DNA of 64,000 nt from the NCBI RefSeq assembly GCF_018531445.1, contig NZ_JAHDTH010000005.1, positions 1 to 64,000 on the forward strand, written 5' to 3'. This document shows positions 54,421 through 63,058 of the stretch, piece by piece. Position numbers and translations under genes: made by a program. Origin of the DNA: Pseudonocardia lacus. Its GTDB lineage: Bacteria; Actinomycetota; Actinomycetes; Mycobacteriales; Pseudonocardiaceae. Under the pieces are notes generated by a model. That model had not been told where the DNA came from, did no database searches, and saw only the letters and a program-made list of their open reading frames with translations. Every line of letters starts with the position of its first letter. The stretch's first letter is position 1.

Positions 54421-55983
54421 CTACGGCGCCTTCGCCGCTGCCGGCTTCAGCCCGGCCAGGATGACCTTGCCCTGCAGGTCGATCACCTGGCCGTCGACGC
54501 GCGCGTCCTTGACCGTGATGGTCGGGCTGAAGTAGAGCCCGACCATCGGCGCCTCCTCCAGGAACGCCTCGTTGATCTCGGTGTACTTCGCCTTCTGCTG
54601 CTCGGCGTCGGAGATCGACAGGATCTCGGTGAGCCGCTCGTCGATGACCGGGCTGATCGGCCGGCCGCCGTTCATGTTGTTGGCCCCGCCGCCGGACCAG
54701 GCCTCGGAGTAGGTGAACCACGGGTCGACCCGACCGGTGTGGCCGGTCAGCATGAGCGACCAGTCACCCTTGTAGAACTGGTCGATGCAGCCCTGGCCGG
54801 GCACCTGGGTGACGTCGAGGGTGATCCCCACCCGGGCCACCTGCTCGCTCAGGATCTGGATCTCCTTGAGGTTCTCCGGGGTCGAGCTCGACGGGCACAC
54901 CTGGATGGACAGCCCGCCGGCGTGCCCCGCCTCGGCGAGCAACTCCTTGGCGCGTGCCGGGTCGTGCGGGTAGCCGTAGGTGCCCGTGCCGTAGGCGTAG
55001 TAGTCGGGCGGCACCGGCACCGTGGCCTCGACGACGTCCAGGTCGCCGAGCGCGGCCTTCCCGAGCGACTGGCGGTCGATGGCCAGGTTGAGCGCCTGGC
55101 GCACCCGCTTGTCGTCGAGCGGGGGCTTGTCCTGGTTGACCCGCAGGAAGCGGAAGGCCAGCGTCTGCTGGGTCGTCACGTCCAGGTTCGGCATCGCCTC
55201 GATCACCGGCAGCTGCTCGGCGCTGACCGGGTAGGCGTACTGGACCTGACCGGAGGTCAGGGCGCTGATCATCGCGCCCTCGTCCTCGAAGAACCGCACG
55301 TCGATGGTGTCGTAGCCGGGCTCACCGCGCCAGTACTCCTGGTTGGCCGCGAACTCCAGGCTGACCTTCTTGGTCCAGCTCTTCACCCCGTAGGCGCCGG
55401 CACCGACGGGGTTGTCGGCGATCGTGTCCCCGAACTTCTCGATCGCCGCCGGCGAGATGATCATTCCGGCGCGGTCGGCGAGCAGTGCCGGCAGCGTCGA
55501 GTAGGCGCTCTTCAGGGTCAGCACGACGGTGCTCGGGTCCTCCACCGTGATGGCGGTGACCGGGTCGAGGTCCTTCCGCACGCCCGCGCCCTTGTAGTAC
55601 TCCAGGCTCGCCTTGACCGCCGCGGCGTCCAGCGTCGTGCCGTCCTGGAACTTCACGCCCTGGCGGAGCTTCATGACGAACTCCAGCTGGTCCGGGCCGC
55701 GGAACTCGTAGGACTCGGCGAGACCGGGCGCGGGGAGCAGGGTCGCGGGGTCGTAGGAGATGAGGGTGTCGTAGATCGCCTTGAGGTAGGAGTACTCGGT
55801 ACCCGCCCGGCCGGTCGCCGGATCGAGGTTGAGCGGCGTGTCCAACGATCCGACGGCCAGGGTGCCGCCCTGCTCGGCCCCGGGGTCGGTATCGCCTCCG
55901 GCCCCGCAGCCGGCCAGCACGAGGCAGGCGACGGCGATCAGCGACGTGCACTTGATGACGAGCTTGAAGCGAGCGGTCGACAC
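54421..55983 (-). CDS. ABC transporter substrate-binding lipoprotein, family 5
   Basis: A 520-residue receptor. GTG 55983 begins a short signal peptide that ends in the lipobox LVLAGC (Cys26). Family-5 blocks: GGTLAVGSLDTPLNLDPATG, YDTLISYDPATLLPAPGLAESYEF, KLRQGVKFQDGTTLDAAAVKASLEYY, NLAIDRQSLGKAALGD. The frame is open 28 codons further (56067), but that part would run through the operator dyad and lacks a signal-like pattern. It is the first gene of the operon and should define its substrate, likely a hydrophilic carboxylic acid rather than a peptide given the CoA enzymes downstream. Confidence 0.9.
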   Translation of the reverse strand: MSTARFKLVIKCTSLIAVACLVLAGCGAGGDTDPGAEQGGTLAVGSLDTPLNLDPATGRAGTEYSYLKAIYDTLISYDPATLLPAPGLAESYEFRGPDQLEFVMKLRQGVKFQDGTTLDAAAVKASLEYYKGAGVRKDLDPVTAITVEDPSTVVLTLKSAYSTLPALLADRAGMIISPAAIEKFGDTIADNPVGAGAYGVKSWTKKVSLEFAANQEYWRGEPGYDTIDVRFFEDEGAMISALTSGQVQYAYPVSAEQLPVIEAMPNLDVTTQQTLAFRFLRVNQDKPPLDDKRVRQALNLAIDRQSLGKAALGDLDVVEATVPVPPDYYAYGTGTYGYPHDPARAKELLAEAGHAGGLSIQVCPSSSTPENLKEIQILSEQVARVGITLDVTQVPGQGCIDQFYKGDWSLMLTGHTGRVDPWFTYSEAWSGGGANNMNGGRPISPVIDERLTEILSISDAEQQKAKYTEINEAFLEEAPMVGLYFSPTITVKDARVDGQVIDLQGKVILAGLKPAAAKAP

Positions 55984-56040
55984 GTTGTTCCCGTCGTCGA
56001 AGGGAGTCTGAAGCAGCACTGCGTCCGAGAGACCTTCGAT

Positions 56041-56055
56041 GTCCATCAGATGGAC
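56041..56055. promoter_or_regulatory. IclR-type dyad upstream of the transporter operon
   Basis: GTCCAT-CAG-ATGGAC, perfect 15-bp dyad, 58 bp before GTG 55983. It shares TCCAT-N3-ATGGA with the operator at 23410-23426. A second dyad AACATGTT follows at 56074-56081, in the probable core promoter. Confidence 0.55.
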
Positions 56056-56518
56056 TTGCAGATTCATAGCATGAACATGTTGTCTATCGCAACGATGTGC
56101 TCGTCCCTCGCCGGCCGCGGTCGGGAGTTCCCGCGACGGCCACCTCTGCGGCGGTCCGGGCCGTGCGTCCAGCGCGGCCGGCCCGCCGAACGCGTGCGCC
56201 AGGCGCGCGCACCGGGCCGTACCGACGCGGACCCGTTCACAGCCGGATGATCACCGCCAGGTGATCGACGCGATCCCGTGGGACGACTCCGTCGGCACCG
56301 GGCCGGAAAGGGCGCCGTCACCGATCGGGTCGAAGACCTCGCCGTCGACGGTCAAGCCCCTCGGACGATCCCGGGGTGGACCGGCCGGGTGGTCGATCTG
56401 CGCACAGCCGGACCGCACGACACGACCGGGTGACGACCGGCTACTGTGTGCGACCCTCCGACGGGTCGCCGAGGGGCGGCTCGCCGGACGACCCACAGGA
56501 CATCGTCAGGGGGGAACC
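56056..56518. other. Divergent promoter region between the operon and a membrane protein
   Basis: 463 bp. The left 30 bp are AT-rich and probably hold the operon promoter. From 56100 to 56518 I see no credible gene; a frame towards the membrane protein is open from 56261 but lacks family resemblance. Confidence 0.45.
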
Positions 56519-57061
56519 ATGGCCGAGATCGACGAGGTACCGCTGCCCGTGCTGGACGCAGCCAGGGAACGGCAGCTCGGTGAGCTCGTCATCGCGGCCG
56601 ACGGCATGGACAACAAGCTGGAGGGCGGGTGCCTGATCGTCCTCGCCGTGCTGGCGGCCGGCATCAGCGCGGCTGCCCTCCTGCTGGGAACGGCGATCCC
56701 CTTCCTGGACCTGCGCATGATGCTCGCCATCGGCATCGCCATGGCGGTGCTGGCGGTCCTCGGCGTGGTGCGGGGCGTGCTCAGCATGCTCGCCAGCCGG
56801 CCGGCGTACTTCCTGTTCACCGGAGGACTGGTGCAGCGCAAGGGCCGCGGGCAGTGGGCCGTCGCCTGGCCCGACGTCCGGACGATCACCGTGCGGTCCA
56901 GCAGCATCGGCGAGATCGTGACCCGCACGGGCTTCCAGCTGAAGCTCGCCGACGGGAAGTCCCGCCCCGTCCGGATCGGCGACCACCTGCCCGACCAGAA
57001 GGCCTTCACCGCCGCGTTCGAGCAGGCGGTCGGTGAGGCCGGGTTGCCTGTCGTGGGTTGA
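56519..57061 (+). CDS. Membrane protein with a PH-like cytoplasmic domain
   Basis: A 180-residue protein. Two neighbouring helices (CLIVLAVLAAGISAAALLLGTAI and MMLAIGIAMAVLAVLGVVRGVL) are followed by a beta-rich domain (AYFLFTGGLVQRKGRGQWAVAWPDVRTITVRSSSIGEIVTRTGFQLKLADGKSRPVRIGD), like bacterial PH/DUF-type membrane proteins. The function is unknown. The start has a G-run ribosome site ending 4 bp before ATG 56519. An imperfect hairpin (GGGTTG/CAACCC, 57055-57079) follows the stop. Confidence 0.65.
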   Translation: MAEIDEVPLPVLDAARERQLGELVIAADGMDNKLEGGCLIVLAVLAAGISAAALLLGTAIPFLDLRMMLAIGIAMAVLAVLGVVRGVLSMLASRPAYFLFTGGLVQRKGRGQWAVAWPDVRTITVRSSSIGEIVTRTGFQLKLADGKSRPVRIGDHLPDQKAFTAAFEQAVGEAGLPVVG

Positions 57062-57163
57062 GTGGCGGGTGACCAACCCTCGCTCCATGATCAGAACGAC
57101 GTCCAGGCTGTCGCTCAAGCTCGGACGACCCTGATGACCTCGGACGGCCTGATGACACTGCGA

Positions 57164-57360
57164 CCTGCCGCCGGTGCAGCTGGTCGTGATCGCCGCTCCC
57201 GACCCGGCGACACCGTCGCGGTGCTCGGCGTGGGCGGATTGGAGCACATGATGGTGCAGTTCGCCGCGGCCACAGGCACCGCTATGTCGCCCTGGGCGAC
57301 TTCTCAACCACTCACACCGTGCAGCCGATCATCGGCGCCCGGACCGTAAAGACACGCGGC
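57164..57360 (+). pseudogene. Remnant of an alcohol dehydrogenase gene
   Basis: Encodes RPGDTVAVLGVGGLEHMMVQFAAATG, a recognisable NAD-binding loop of an MDR alcohol dehydrogenase (consensus GxGGLGH). Thereafter the frame changes (HRYVALGDFSTTHTVQPIIG fits only the +1 frame). No complete gene exists in 57062-57420; this is a decayed scrap. Confidence 0.4.
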
Positions 57361-57367
57361 GGGCCCC

Positions 57368-57401
57368 GCTGCGTTGCTTTCCGGGACGGAGGCAACGCAG
57401 C
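57368..57401 (-). terminator. Hairpin after the TIGR03086 gene
   Basis: GCTGCGTTGC (57368-57377) and GCAACGCAGC (57392-57401) around a 14-nt loop, 19 bp downstream of the minus-strand stop. Confidence 0.6.
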
Positions 57402-57420
57402 CGCCGGGGTGCCACGGTGA

Positions 57421-58017
57421 TCAGGCGGTCCAGTCGGGACGGCGGCCGAGGTAGCGCAGCAACTCGGCGACGTCGTCATCGCCGGCCTGCGCATCCAGCG
57501 CCGGCGCGTACGCGCCGAAGTCCCGCAGCGGCTCGACGATCCGTCTGGCCACGTCCATCAGCTCCCGAGCGAGTCCCGGTGTGAGCGGCGAGGGCTGGCC
57601 GGTCGCGAGGGCGATGTCCCAGGCGTGCACCGCCGCGTCCAGCGCGCAGGCACCGACCCCGACCGGGGCGGGCAGCGTGCCGGGCGGAACCGGGACCGGC
57701 ACCTCCTGGACGTCCTTGCCGATCGTCGCCCAGGCCGCGGCCGAGGCCTTCATCGCCTCCTCCGCCACAGCCAGCGGCGAGCCTTCGAGCGTGCCGGAGG
57801 GAGTGAACGGGTCCTCGGACGGCCACGGCCCTCCCGTGATCGCCGCGGCGAAACCGACCTGGTCACCCGCGGCGTGCTGGAGCACCTGGGTGACGTTCCA
57901 CTGCGCGCACGGGGTCGGCCGGTTCCAGTCCTCGGCGGCGACGCCACGAACGGCGGTGCGCAGCGCCTCGTGCGCCTCGCTCAGCGTGGTCCACGTGGTC
58001 ACCGTGTTCTCGCTCAT
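57421..58017 (-). CDS. TIGR03086 / mycothiol-dependent maleylpyruvate isomerase-like (DinB fold) protein
   Basis: A 198-residue four-helix protein. LRTAVRGVAAEDWNRPTPCAQWNVTQVLQHAAGDQVGFAAAI carries the first metal His, and LDAAVHAWDIALATGQ the late His pair region that define this family, whose members probably use mycothiol or another cofactor on small electrophiles. ATG 58017 is followed upstream by a good dyad at 58092-58108 that could be a repressor site. The function is not established for this branch. Confidence 0.8.
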   Translation of the reverse strand: MSENTVTTWTTLSEAHEALRTAVRGVAAEDWNRPTPCAQWNVTQVLQHAAGDQVGFAAAITGGPWPSEDPFTPSGTLEGSPLAVAEEAMKASAAAWATIGKDVQEVPVPVPPGTLPAPVGVGACALDAAVHAWDIALATGQPSPLTPGLARELMDVARRIVEPLRDFGAYAPALDAQAGDDDVAELLRYLGRRPDWTA

Positions 58018-58091
58018 GGCTACCCCCGTCTCGGGCCGGAACCACCGCCGCCTCTGCGGAGCGGGTCGCCGACGCTCCCAGCGTAGCAGAA

Positions 58092-58108
58092 CGGAACACT
58101 CTATTCCG
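58092..58108. promoter_or_regulatory. Dyad upstream of the TIGR03086 gene
   Basis: CGGAA-CACTCTA-TTCCG, perfect 5-bp arms in an AT-rich patch, 75 bp before the start. It resembles TetR-type sites. Confidence 0.4.
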
Positions 58109-58239
58109 ATACTCGGGGTCGACGGCTCGGCGCGCCATGAGTGTTCGCGAGGGCCGCGTCCTCGGAGGGCCGACCGAAGTCGCGGACCGCGGCCACGGTC
58201 GGCAGCAGCGTCGAGGTCGCCCTCACGACGGCGGTCGGT

Positions 58240-60561
58240 TCAGGCGAGCCCGCCGCGCCCGGTGAGGCCGACGACCGGGACGGCGGCTCGTGCGGGCCGT
58301 GGGCCGCTCCCGCTCTCCGCCACGACCTCGCGCGCCGCGCGAGCGAGCTCCTCGTCGTGCGGCCGGTCCAGCTTCCGCGCGAGCTCGATGGTCCGGTCGA
58401 GCAGTGCCAGCGCCTCGTCGGAGCGCCCCGCCGCCCGGTACGTCGCGGCGCAGGCGTGCAGAAGATCGATCTCCAGCTGCACCTCGGCCAGCGGTTCCAG
58501 CAGCTCGAAGGCCCGGCGGTGGTGGTCGAGGGCCTCCTCGGGTGAGCCCATGATCCGCAGCGCGACGCCGAGGTGGTTGTGGCACCAGGCCTCGTTGTGC
58601 CGCAGGCCGTTCTGCTCGGACAGTCGCAAGGCGTCGTGCAGCGCCTGCAGCGACTCCGTCCGGTCGTGCGATGCCAGGGCTAGACCGAGGGTCACCAGCC
58701 CCGTGACCCGGGCCGGCCCCTCGGCCAGTGCGAGAGACGCTCTGGCGAGTTCGACGGCTTCGCCGCGCCGCCCGAGGTGGAGCGTGACCCATCCGTCGAA
58801 GGCCAGAGCCTGGGACCGGCCGGTGCGGTGCCCGATCTCCTCGAACAGCTCATGTGCCCGCCGGAAGTGCACCTGCGCCGCCTCGAGATCGCCGAGATCC
58901 CGGCGCACGAAGCCGATGCGCAGCGCCAGGCCGGCTGCCAGGTCGGTGTCGATCGGCCCGGACTGCTCGGCCAGCTCGTAGGCGGTGAGCGCCTCGGTGA
59001 GGCGGCCGGCGGTGGCCCGGGCGTAGCCGAGGTCCGCCAGCAGTGACGCCCGCTGCTGGCCGCGGCCCAGACGCGCCGCGGCGGCCGCGGCGGCCGCGAG
59101 CAGGCGGGCCTGGTCGTCGGTTCCGCGGTGCCGGAAGAACCAGACCCGCATGGCCTGCGGCAGCTCGGCCACCACCTCGTCCTCGCCCAGCCGAACGGCA
59201 GCGTCGAAGCAGGCGACCAGGTTGACGTACTCGAGGTCGAACCAGGCCATCGCCGTCGCCGGATCGCCCGGCGCGGGTTCCCGGCGGTCCGGCGACGGCA
59301 GCGTCCGATCATGGGCGACGGCCTGCACCAGGTAGTGGCGCAGGACCCGGCGCAGAGCGGTTTCGGCATGCGGCTCGTCGGCCGCGGCGACGGCGGCCGC
59401 GTACTGCCGGATCAGGTCGTGCATCCGGTACCGCTGCGGCGTGAGCTCCTGGACCAGGTGCGCGTCGACCAGCTCCTCCAGCACCGCGCCGACCCGATCG
59501 GGTGGCAGGTCGGCGAGCGCGCCCACCACCGCGGCGTCGAAGTCGACGCCCGGCAGCACGCCCAGCAGCCGGAACACGCGGCGCTGGGCCGCGTCGAGCT
59601 GCTGGAGCGACATGCCGAACACCGAGTCGAAGCGGTCGGCGGTGTCGTGCAACCGCTCGGCCAGCACCGCGACCGTCCAGCCCGGGCGGTGGCGCAGCCG
59701 TGCTCCCGCCATCCGGAGCGCCAACGGGAGGCCGCCGCACCGCCGCAGTACCCGCTCGACCGCTTCCTCCCCGGTCAACGTTAGCCCGGCCGCCCGGCCG
59801 AACAGCTGCGCCGCGTCGTCGTCGGCCAGTGGGTGCAGGGACACCGGCGGTACCCCGTCGAGGCTGATCAGCCGGTGCCGGCTGGTGATCAGGACCGCGG
59901 ACCTCCCCGCGCCGGGGAGCAGCGGGCGCACCTGGTCCGCGTCGACGGCGTTGTCGAGCACAACGAGCGCCCGCCGCCGCGACAGCTCCGACCGCCACAG
60001 TGCCGCGCGGTCGGCGGCATCGGCCGGTGGGTGCGTGACGCCCAACGCGCCCAGCAGCCGGCCCAGCGCGGCCTGCGGCTCCAGTGGCGTCCGGCCCGGG
60101 GTGAAGCCGTGCAGGTCGAGGTAGAGCCCGCCGTCGGGGAAGGCCGGGGCGAGCCGGTGGGCCACGTGCACCGCCAGGCTGCTCTTGCCCACCCCCGCCA
60201 TGCCGTCGACCGCGACCGCGCCCGCGGTCCGCAGCAGGTTCTCGACCAGCGCGGACTCCGCCTCCCGGCCGGTGAAGTCGAGCAGGTCGGCCGGCAGGTC
60301 GTTGCGGCGCGGGGCGGGCGCCGCGCCGGCCCTGGCCGCCTCGGCCCACATCACCCGCAGCGGCCGGGGATCACGGCCGACGACCCGGCACAGCGCGACG
60401 ACGGCCTCCCAGGGCGGCACGAGCCGACCGGTCAGGTACCGGGACAGCGAGGAGCTGCTCAGCCCCGCCTCGCGGGCGAGGGTGCGCAGGCTGGACCCGC
60501 TCAGTTCCTTGATCCGGACGAGCTGAGCCACCAGCCGGTCCTGGGGCCCCGACACGGGCAC
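58240..60561 (-). CDS. XRE-NB-ARC-TPR transcriptional regulator
   Basis: About 773 residues. Order: XRE-like helix-turn-helix ([45 protein letters not shown]), NB-ARC ATPase (Walker [58 protein letters not shown]) and C-terminal TPR repeats (for example [25 protein letters not shown]). No BTAD-like block lies between the helix-turn-helix and NB-ARC, unlike the regulator at 40635. Start among GTG 60561 and GTG 60555 is undecided. It is divergent from the AhpD-like gene, its likely target. Confidence 0.85.
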   Translation of the reverse strand: MPVSGPQDRLVAQLVRIKELSGSSLRTLAREAGLSSSSLSRYLTGRLVPPWEAVVALCRVVGRDPRPLRVMWAEAARAGAAPAPRRNDLPADLLDFTGREAESALVENLLRTAGAVAVDGMAGVGKSSLAVHVAHRLAPAFPDGGLYLDLHGFTPGRTPLEPQAALGRLLGALGVTHPPADAADRAALWRSELSRRRALVVLDNAVDADQVRPLLPGAGRSAVLITSRHRLISLDGVPPVSLHPLADDDAAQLFGRAAGLTLTGEEAVERVLRRCGGLPLALRMAGARLRHRPGWTVAVLAERLHDTADRFDSVFGMSLQQLDAAQRRVFRLLGVLPGVDFDAAVVGALADLPPDRVGAVLEELVDAHLVQELTPQRYRMHDLIRQYAAAVAAADEPHAETALRRVLRHYLVQAVAHDRTLPSPDRREPAPGDPATAMAWFDLEYVNLVACFDAAVRLGEDEVVAELPQAMRVWFFRHRGTDDQARLLAAAAAAAARLGRGQQRASLLADLGYARATAGRLTEALTAYELAEQSGPIDTDLAAGLALRIGFVRRDLGDLEAAQVHFRRAHELFEEIGHRTGRSQALAFDGWVTLHLGRRGEAVELARASLALAEGPARVTGLVTLGLALASHDRTESLQALHDALRLSEQNGLRHNEAWCHNHLGVALRIMGSPEEALDHHRRAFELLEPLAEVQLEIDLLHACAATYRAAGRSDEALALLDRTIELARKLDRPHDEELARAAREVVAESGSGPRPARAAVPVVGLTGRGGLA

Positions 60562-60717
60562 ACCGTACCCGTCCCGCCCCACGGGAACGGGACGCAGACG
60601 TGTTCGCGCAGCTGGCGGGGGTTCCCGTGTCCCACGGTGTCCCACGGGAGGTGGGAATCCCGACCCGCCGATGGTCGGATCGCACCTGTCGGAAACACCG
60701 TCGGCGAAGGAGGAACG
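60562..60717. promoter_or_regulatory. Repeat-rich divergent promoter region
   Basis: Contains a dyad CGTCCCG/CGGGACG (60570-60594), a tandem 10-bp repeat GTGTCCCACG (60627-60646) and an inverted GGTGGGA nearby. Several GGGA/TCCC half-sites suggest that the divergent regulator binds here. Confidence 0.45.
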
Positions 60718-61173
60718 ATGTCGACCGAACGCATGTCGAACCCGGCGGTCCTGGTCCCCGGGGCGCTGGAGGCACTGACGGCGCTCGACGCGGCCGCCGC
60801 CGGCGCCGGCGTGGACGGCAGGCTTCTGGCGCTGATCCACCTGCGGGCCAGCCAGATCAACGGCTGCGGCCCGTGCGTGGCCGGGGGTGTCCACCGGGCC
60901 CGCCAGCACGGCGCGACCGCGGACCAGGTGCACGCCGTCGCCGCGTGGCGGGAGACGCCCTGGTTCAGCGACGAGGAGCGCGCCGCGCTGGCCCTGACCG
61001 AGGCCGTGACCCGGCTGGCGGACCGGCCGGACCCGGTGCCGGACGAGCTGTGGGACGTGGCCGCCACGTACTTCGACCAGAAGGAGCTGGCCGCGCTGCT
61101 GCTCGGCATCGCGATCACCAACGCCGTCAACCGGCTCGACGCGCCGACCCGCCAGCAGGCGGGCCCGAGGTGA
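60718..61173 (+). CDS. Carboxymuconolactone decarboxylase / AhpD-like protein
   Basis: A 151-residue all-helical protein. The redox motif [19 protein letters not shown] has Cys-X2-Cys with the His seven residues after the second Cys, as in AhpD-type peroxidases, so thiol-based peroxide defence is likelier than lactone decarboxylation. AAGGAGG is placed 4 bp before ATG 60718. It is the first of three closely spaced plus-strand genes. Confidence 0.88.
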   Translation: MSTERMSNPAVLVPGALEALTALDAAAAGAGVDGRLLALIHLRASQINGCGPCVAGGVHRARQHGATADQVHAVAAWRETPWFSDEERAALALTEAVTRLADRPDPVPDELWDVAATYFDQKELAALLLGIAITNAVNRLDAPTRQQAGPR

Positions 61174-61223
61174 CGGTCTCGACCCGGACCGGATCAATCG
61201 ATCAACGACGAGAGGACCCCGCC

Positions 61224-61682
61224 ATGTCGACCACGACGAAGACAACCGCCACGACCAGCGAGAAGCACGACGGCTTCACCGACGATGAGCGTGCTGCGAT
61301 GAAGGAGCGCGCGAAGGAGCTGAAGACCCGCACCCGGCGCGACACCGAGGCCAACCCCGAGAGCGACGTGCTCGCCAAGATCGCCGAGTTGTCGGACTCC
61401 GACCGCGTGATCGCCGAGCGACTGCACGCCATCATCAGGGCCCATGCGCCGAGCCTCACGCCGAAGCTGTGGTACGGGATGCCCGCCTACGCCAGCGACG
61501 GCAAGGTGGTCTGCTTCTTCCAGAGCGCGGCGAAGTTCAAGGCGCGGTACGCGACGCTCGGCTTCAGCGACGAGGCGAACCTCGACGAGGGCACCATGTG
61601 GCCGGCCGCGTTCGCGCTGACCGAGCTGACCCCCGACGTCGAGGCGCGCATCGGCGCGCTGGTCGAGCGGGCGGTGAGCTGA
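61224..61682 (+). CDS. DUF1801-type protein (YdhG-like)
   Basis: A 152-residue protein. After a Thr-rich leader comes a Lys/Arg/Glu-rich helix ([22 protein letters not shown]), and then the DUF1801 fold: [48 protein letters not shown]. The family is related to YdhG/frataxin-like folds and has no secure function. GAGAGGA precedes ATG 61224. It is 50 bp after the AhpD-like gene and one base before the VOC gene, so these genes form an operon. Confidence 0.8.
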   Translation: MSTTTKTTATTSEKHDGFTDDERAAMKERAKELKTRTRRDTEANPESDVLAKIAELSDSDRVIAERLHAIIRAHAPSLTPKLWYGMPAYASDGKVVCFFQSAAKFKARYATLGFSDEANLDEGTMWPAAFALTELTPDVEARIGALVERAVS

Positions 61683-61683
61683 G

Positions 61684-62322
61684 ATGTCGGCGACATCGGC
61701 CACCACCATCCGCTCCATCGTCCTCGAGGTCGCAGACACCGCCGCTGCCGAGGCCTTCTACGCCTCGCTCGGTCTCGCCGATCGGATCCACGTCCGCGCC
61801 ACGGACACGCCGACAAGCGGATTCCGGGGGTACGCGCTCTCGCTCGTCGTGTCCCAGCCGGGCAACGTGGACGCCGTCACCCGCGCCGCGCTCGACGGCG
61901 GCGCCACCGTCCTGAAGCCGGTCACGAAGAGCTTCTGGGGCTACGGCGGCGTGGTGCGAGCGCCGGACGGAGCGATCTGGAAGGTCGCGACCTCGGCCAA
62001 GAAGGACAGCGCCCCGGCAGCCATCGACTACGACGACCTCGTACTGCTGTTCGGAGCCGACAACGTCAAGACGACCAAGCAGTTCTACGTCGAACGCGGC
62101 CTGCCGGTCGCCAAGAGCTTCGGCAGCAAGTACGTGGAGTTCGCGACGGCGCCGCACAGCGTCAAGTTCGCCCTCTACTCGCGCCGCGCCGCGGCCAAGG
62201 ACGTCGGAGTCGACCCGGGCGGCAGCGGCTCGCACCGGATCGCCGTGGTCAGCGACGCCGGGTCCTTCACCGACCCCGACGGGTTCGCCTGGGAGTCCCC
62301 CACAGCGGACCGGATCGACTGA
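61684..62322 (+). CDS. VOC superfamily (glyoxalase-like) protein with two modules
   Basis: A 212-residue protein with two VOC half-barrels: first IRSIVLEVADTAAAEAFYASLGL ... GYALSLVVSQPGNVDAVTRAALDGGATVLKP ... GYGGVVRAPDGAIWKVA, second DDLVLLFGADNVKTTKQFYVERGLPVAKSF ... DPDGFAWESP. These folds bind metals and act as lyases, dioxygenases or drug-binding proteins; metal ligands are not certain here. ATG 61684 follows the preceding stop by one base, so translation is coupled. Confidence 0.82.
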   Translation: MSATSATTIRSIVLEVADTAAAEAFYASLGLADRIHVRATDTPTSGFRGYALSLVVSQPGNVDAVTRAALDGGATVLKPVTKSFWGYGGVVRAPDGAIWKVATSAKKDSAPAAIDYDDLVLLFGADNVKTTKQFYVERGLPVAKSFGSKYVEFATAPHSVKFALYSRRAAAKDVGVDPGGSGSHRIAVVSDAGSFTDPDGFAWESPTADRID

Positions 62323-62367
62323 GAACGCCCGGTGCCCGTCGGGTGCGGCAGCGCGTGGAGCCGCGCC

Positions 62368-62949
62368 TCAACGCTGCCCGACCGCGAGCGGACCGAGCAC
62401 CGCGTCGACGACCTGGTCCACGTACTCCGCCGTCAGGGGGTCGCGCGTCACGAGGAGCCGGTAGTAGAGCGGGCCATAGAGCAGGTCCACGACCAGGTCG
62501 CGGTCGGCCGTCCCGGACAGGCGTCCGGCATGGGCCGCCCGGTCGAGCAGCTCGAGCACCGCGCGCCGGCGAGGGCCGAAGAGTGATCGCAGCGCGCTCT
62601 CGGCCACGTCGGGATCGGACTGCGCGGCAGCCAGGAGTCCACGAAAGACGGCTCCCAGCCGCGGATCGGTGAAGAAGCCGATGACGCCCGTCATCTGGGC
62701 GCGCACGTCCGCGACGGGGTCACCGGTGTCGCGCAGCCCCGTGGAGCTGCGGATCTCGTTCTCCAGCGCCTCCTGCAGGACGGCCGCCTTCGAGGACCAC
62801 CAGCGGTAGATCGTCTGCTTGCTCGACCCGGCCCGACGGGCGAACGCCTCGATGCTGGCCCGCTCATACCCGAGCTCCGCGGTGATCTCCAGGGCCGCGG
62901 CGAGGATCGCCTGCCGCGCCTTCTCGCTGCGCTGCGCTCCACCGGCCAC
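62368..62949 (-). CDS. TetR family transcriptional regulator
   Basis: A 193-residue TetR protein with a clear helix-turn-helix (ARQAILAAALEITAELGYERASIEAFARRAGSSKQTIYRWWSSKAAVLQEAL). GTG 62949 is selected because AAGGTGG lies 6 bp before it. The C-terminal domain (TetR_C-like, VADVRAQMTGVIGFFTDPRLGAVFRGLLAAAQSDPD) resembles broad-range TetR repressors. Two inverted copies of one operator lie in the intergenic region with the VOC gene, so it should repress itself and that gene. Confidence 0.88.
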   Translation of the reverse strand: MAGGAQRSEKARQAILAAALEITAELGYERASIEAFARRAGSSKQTIYRWWSSKAAVLQEALENEIRSSTGLRDTGDPVADVRAQMTGVIGFFTDPRLGAVFRGLLAAAQSDPDVAESALRSLFGPRRRAVLELLDRAAHAGRLSGTADRDLVVDLLYGPLYYRLLVTRDPLTAEYVDQVVDAVLGPLAVGQR

Positions 62950-62967
62950 GTCGACCACCTTAAGGCA

Positions 62968-62983
62968 TACGAGACGGTCCGTA
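62968..62983. promoter_or_regulatory. TetR operator, left copy
   Basis: Contains the 9-bp dyad ACGGTCCGT (62974-62982) within ACGAGACGGWCCGTAT; it directly abuts and partly overlaps the TTGACA -35 hexamer region. Confidence 0.65.
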
Positions 62984-63013
62984 TTGACACCTCCCCGAGC
63001 CTCGTCCATCATT
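62984..63013 (+). promoter_or_regulatory. Likely promoter of the VOC gene
   Basis: TTGACA (62984-62989) is a consensus -35 hexamer; 17 bp later comes CATCAT (63007-63012) as a modest -10. The operators at both ends would block it. Confidence 0.5.
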
Positions 63014-63016
63014 CGA

Positions 63017-63032
63017 TACGGTCCGTCTCGTC
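63017..63032. promoter_or_regulatory. TetR operator, right copy (inverted)
   Basis: ATACGGTCCGTCTCGT is the reverse complement of the left copy apart from its centre; its dyad is 63018-63026, just after the -10 element, where the transcript should begin. Confidence 0.65.
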
Positions 63033-63058
63033 CATGAACTGACGCTTTGGGAGATCCC

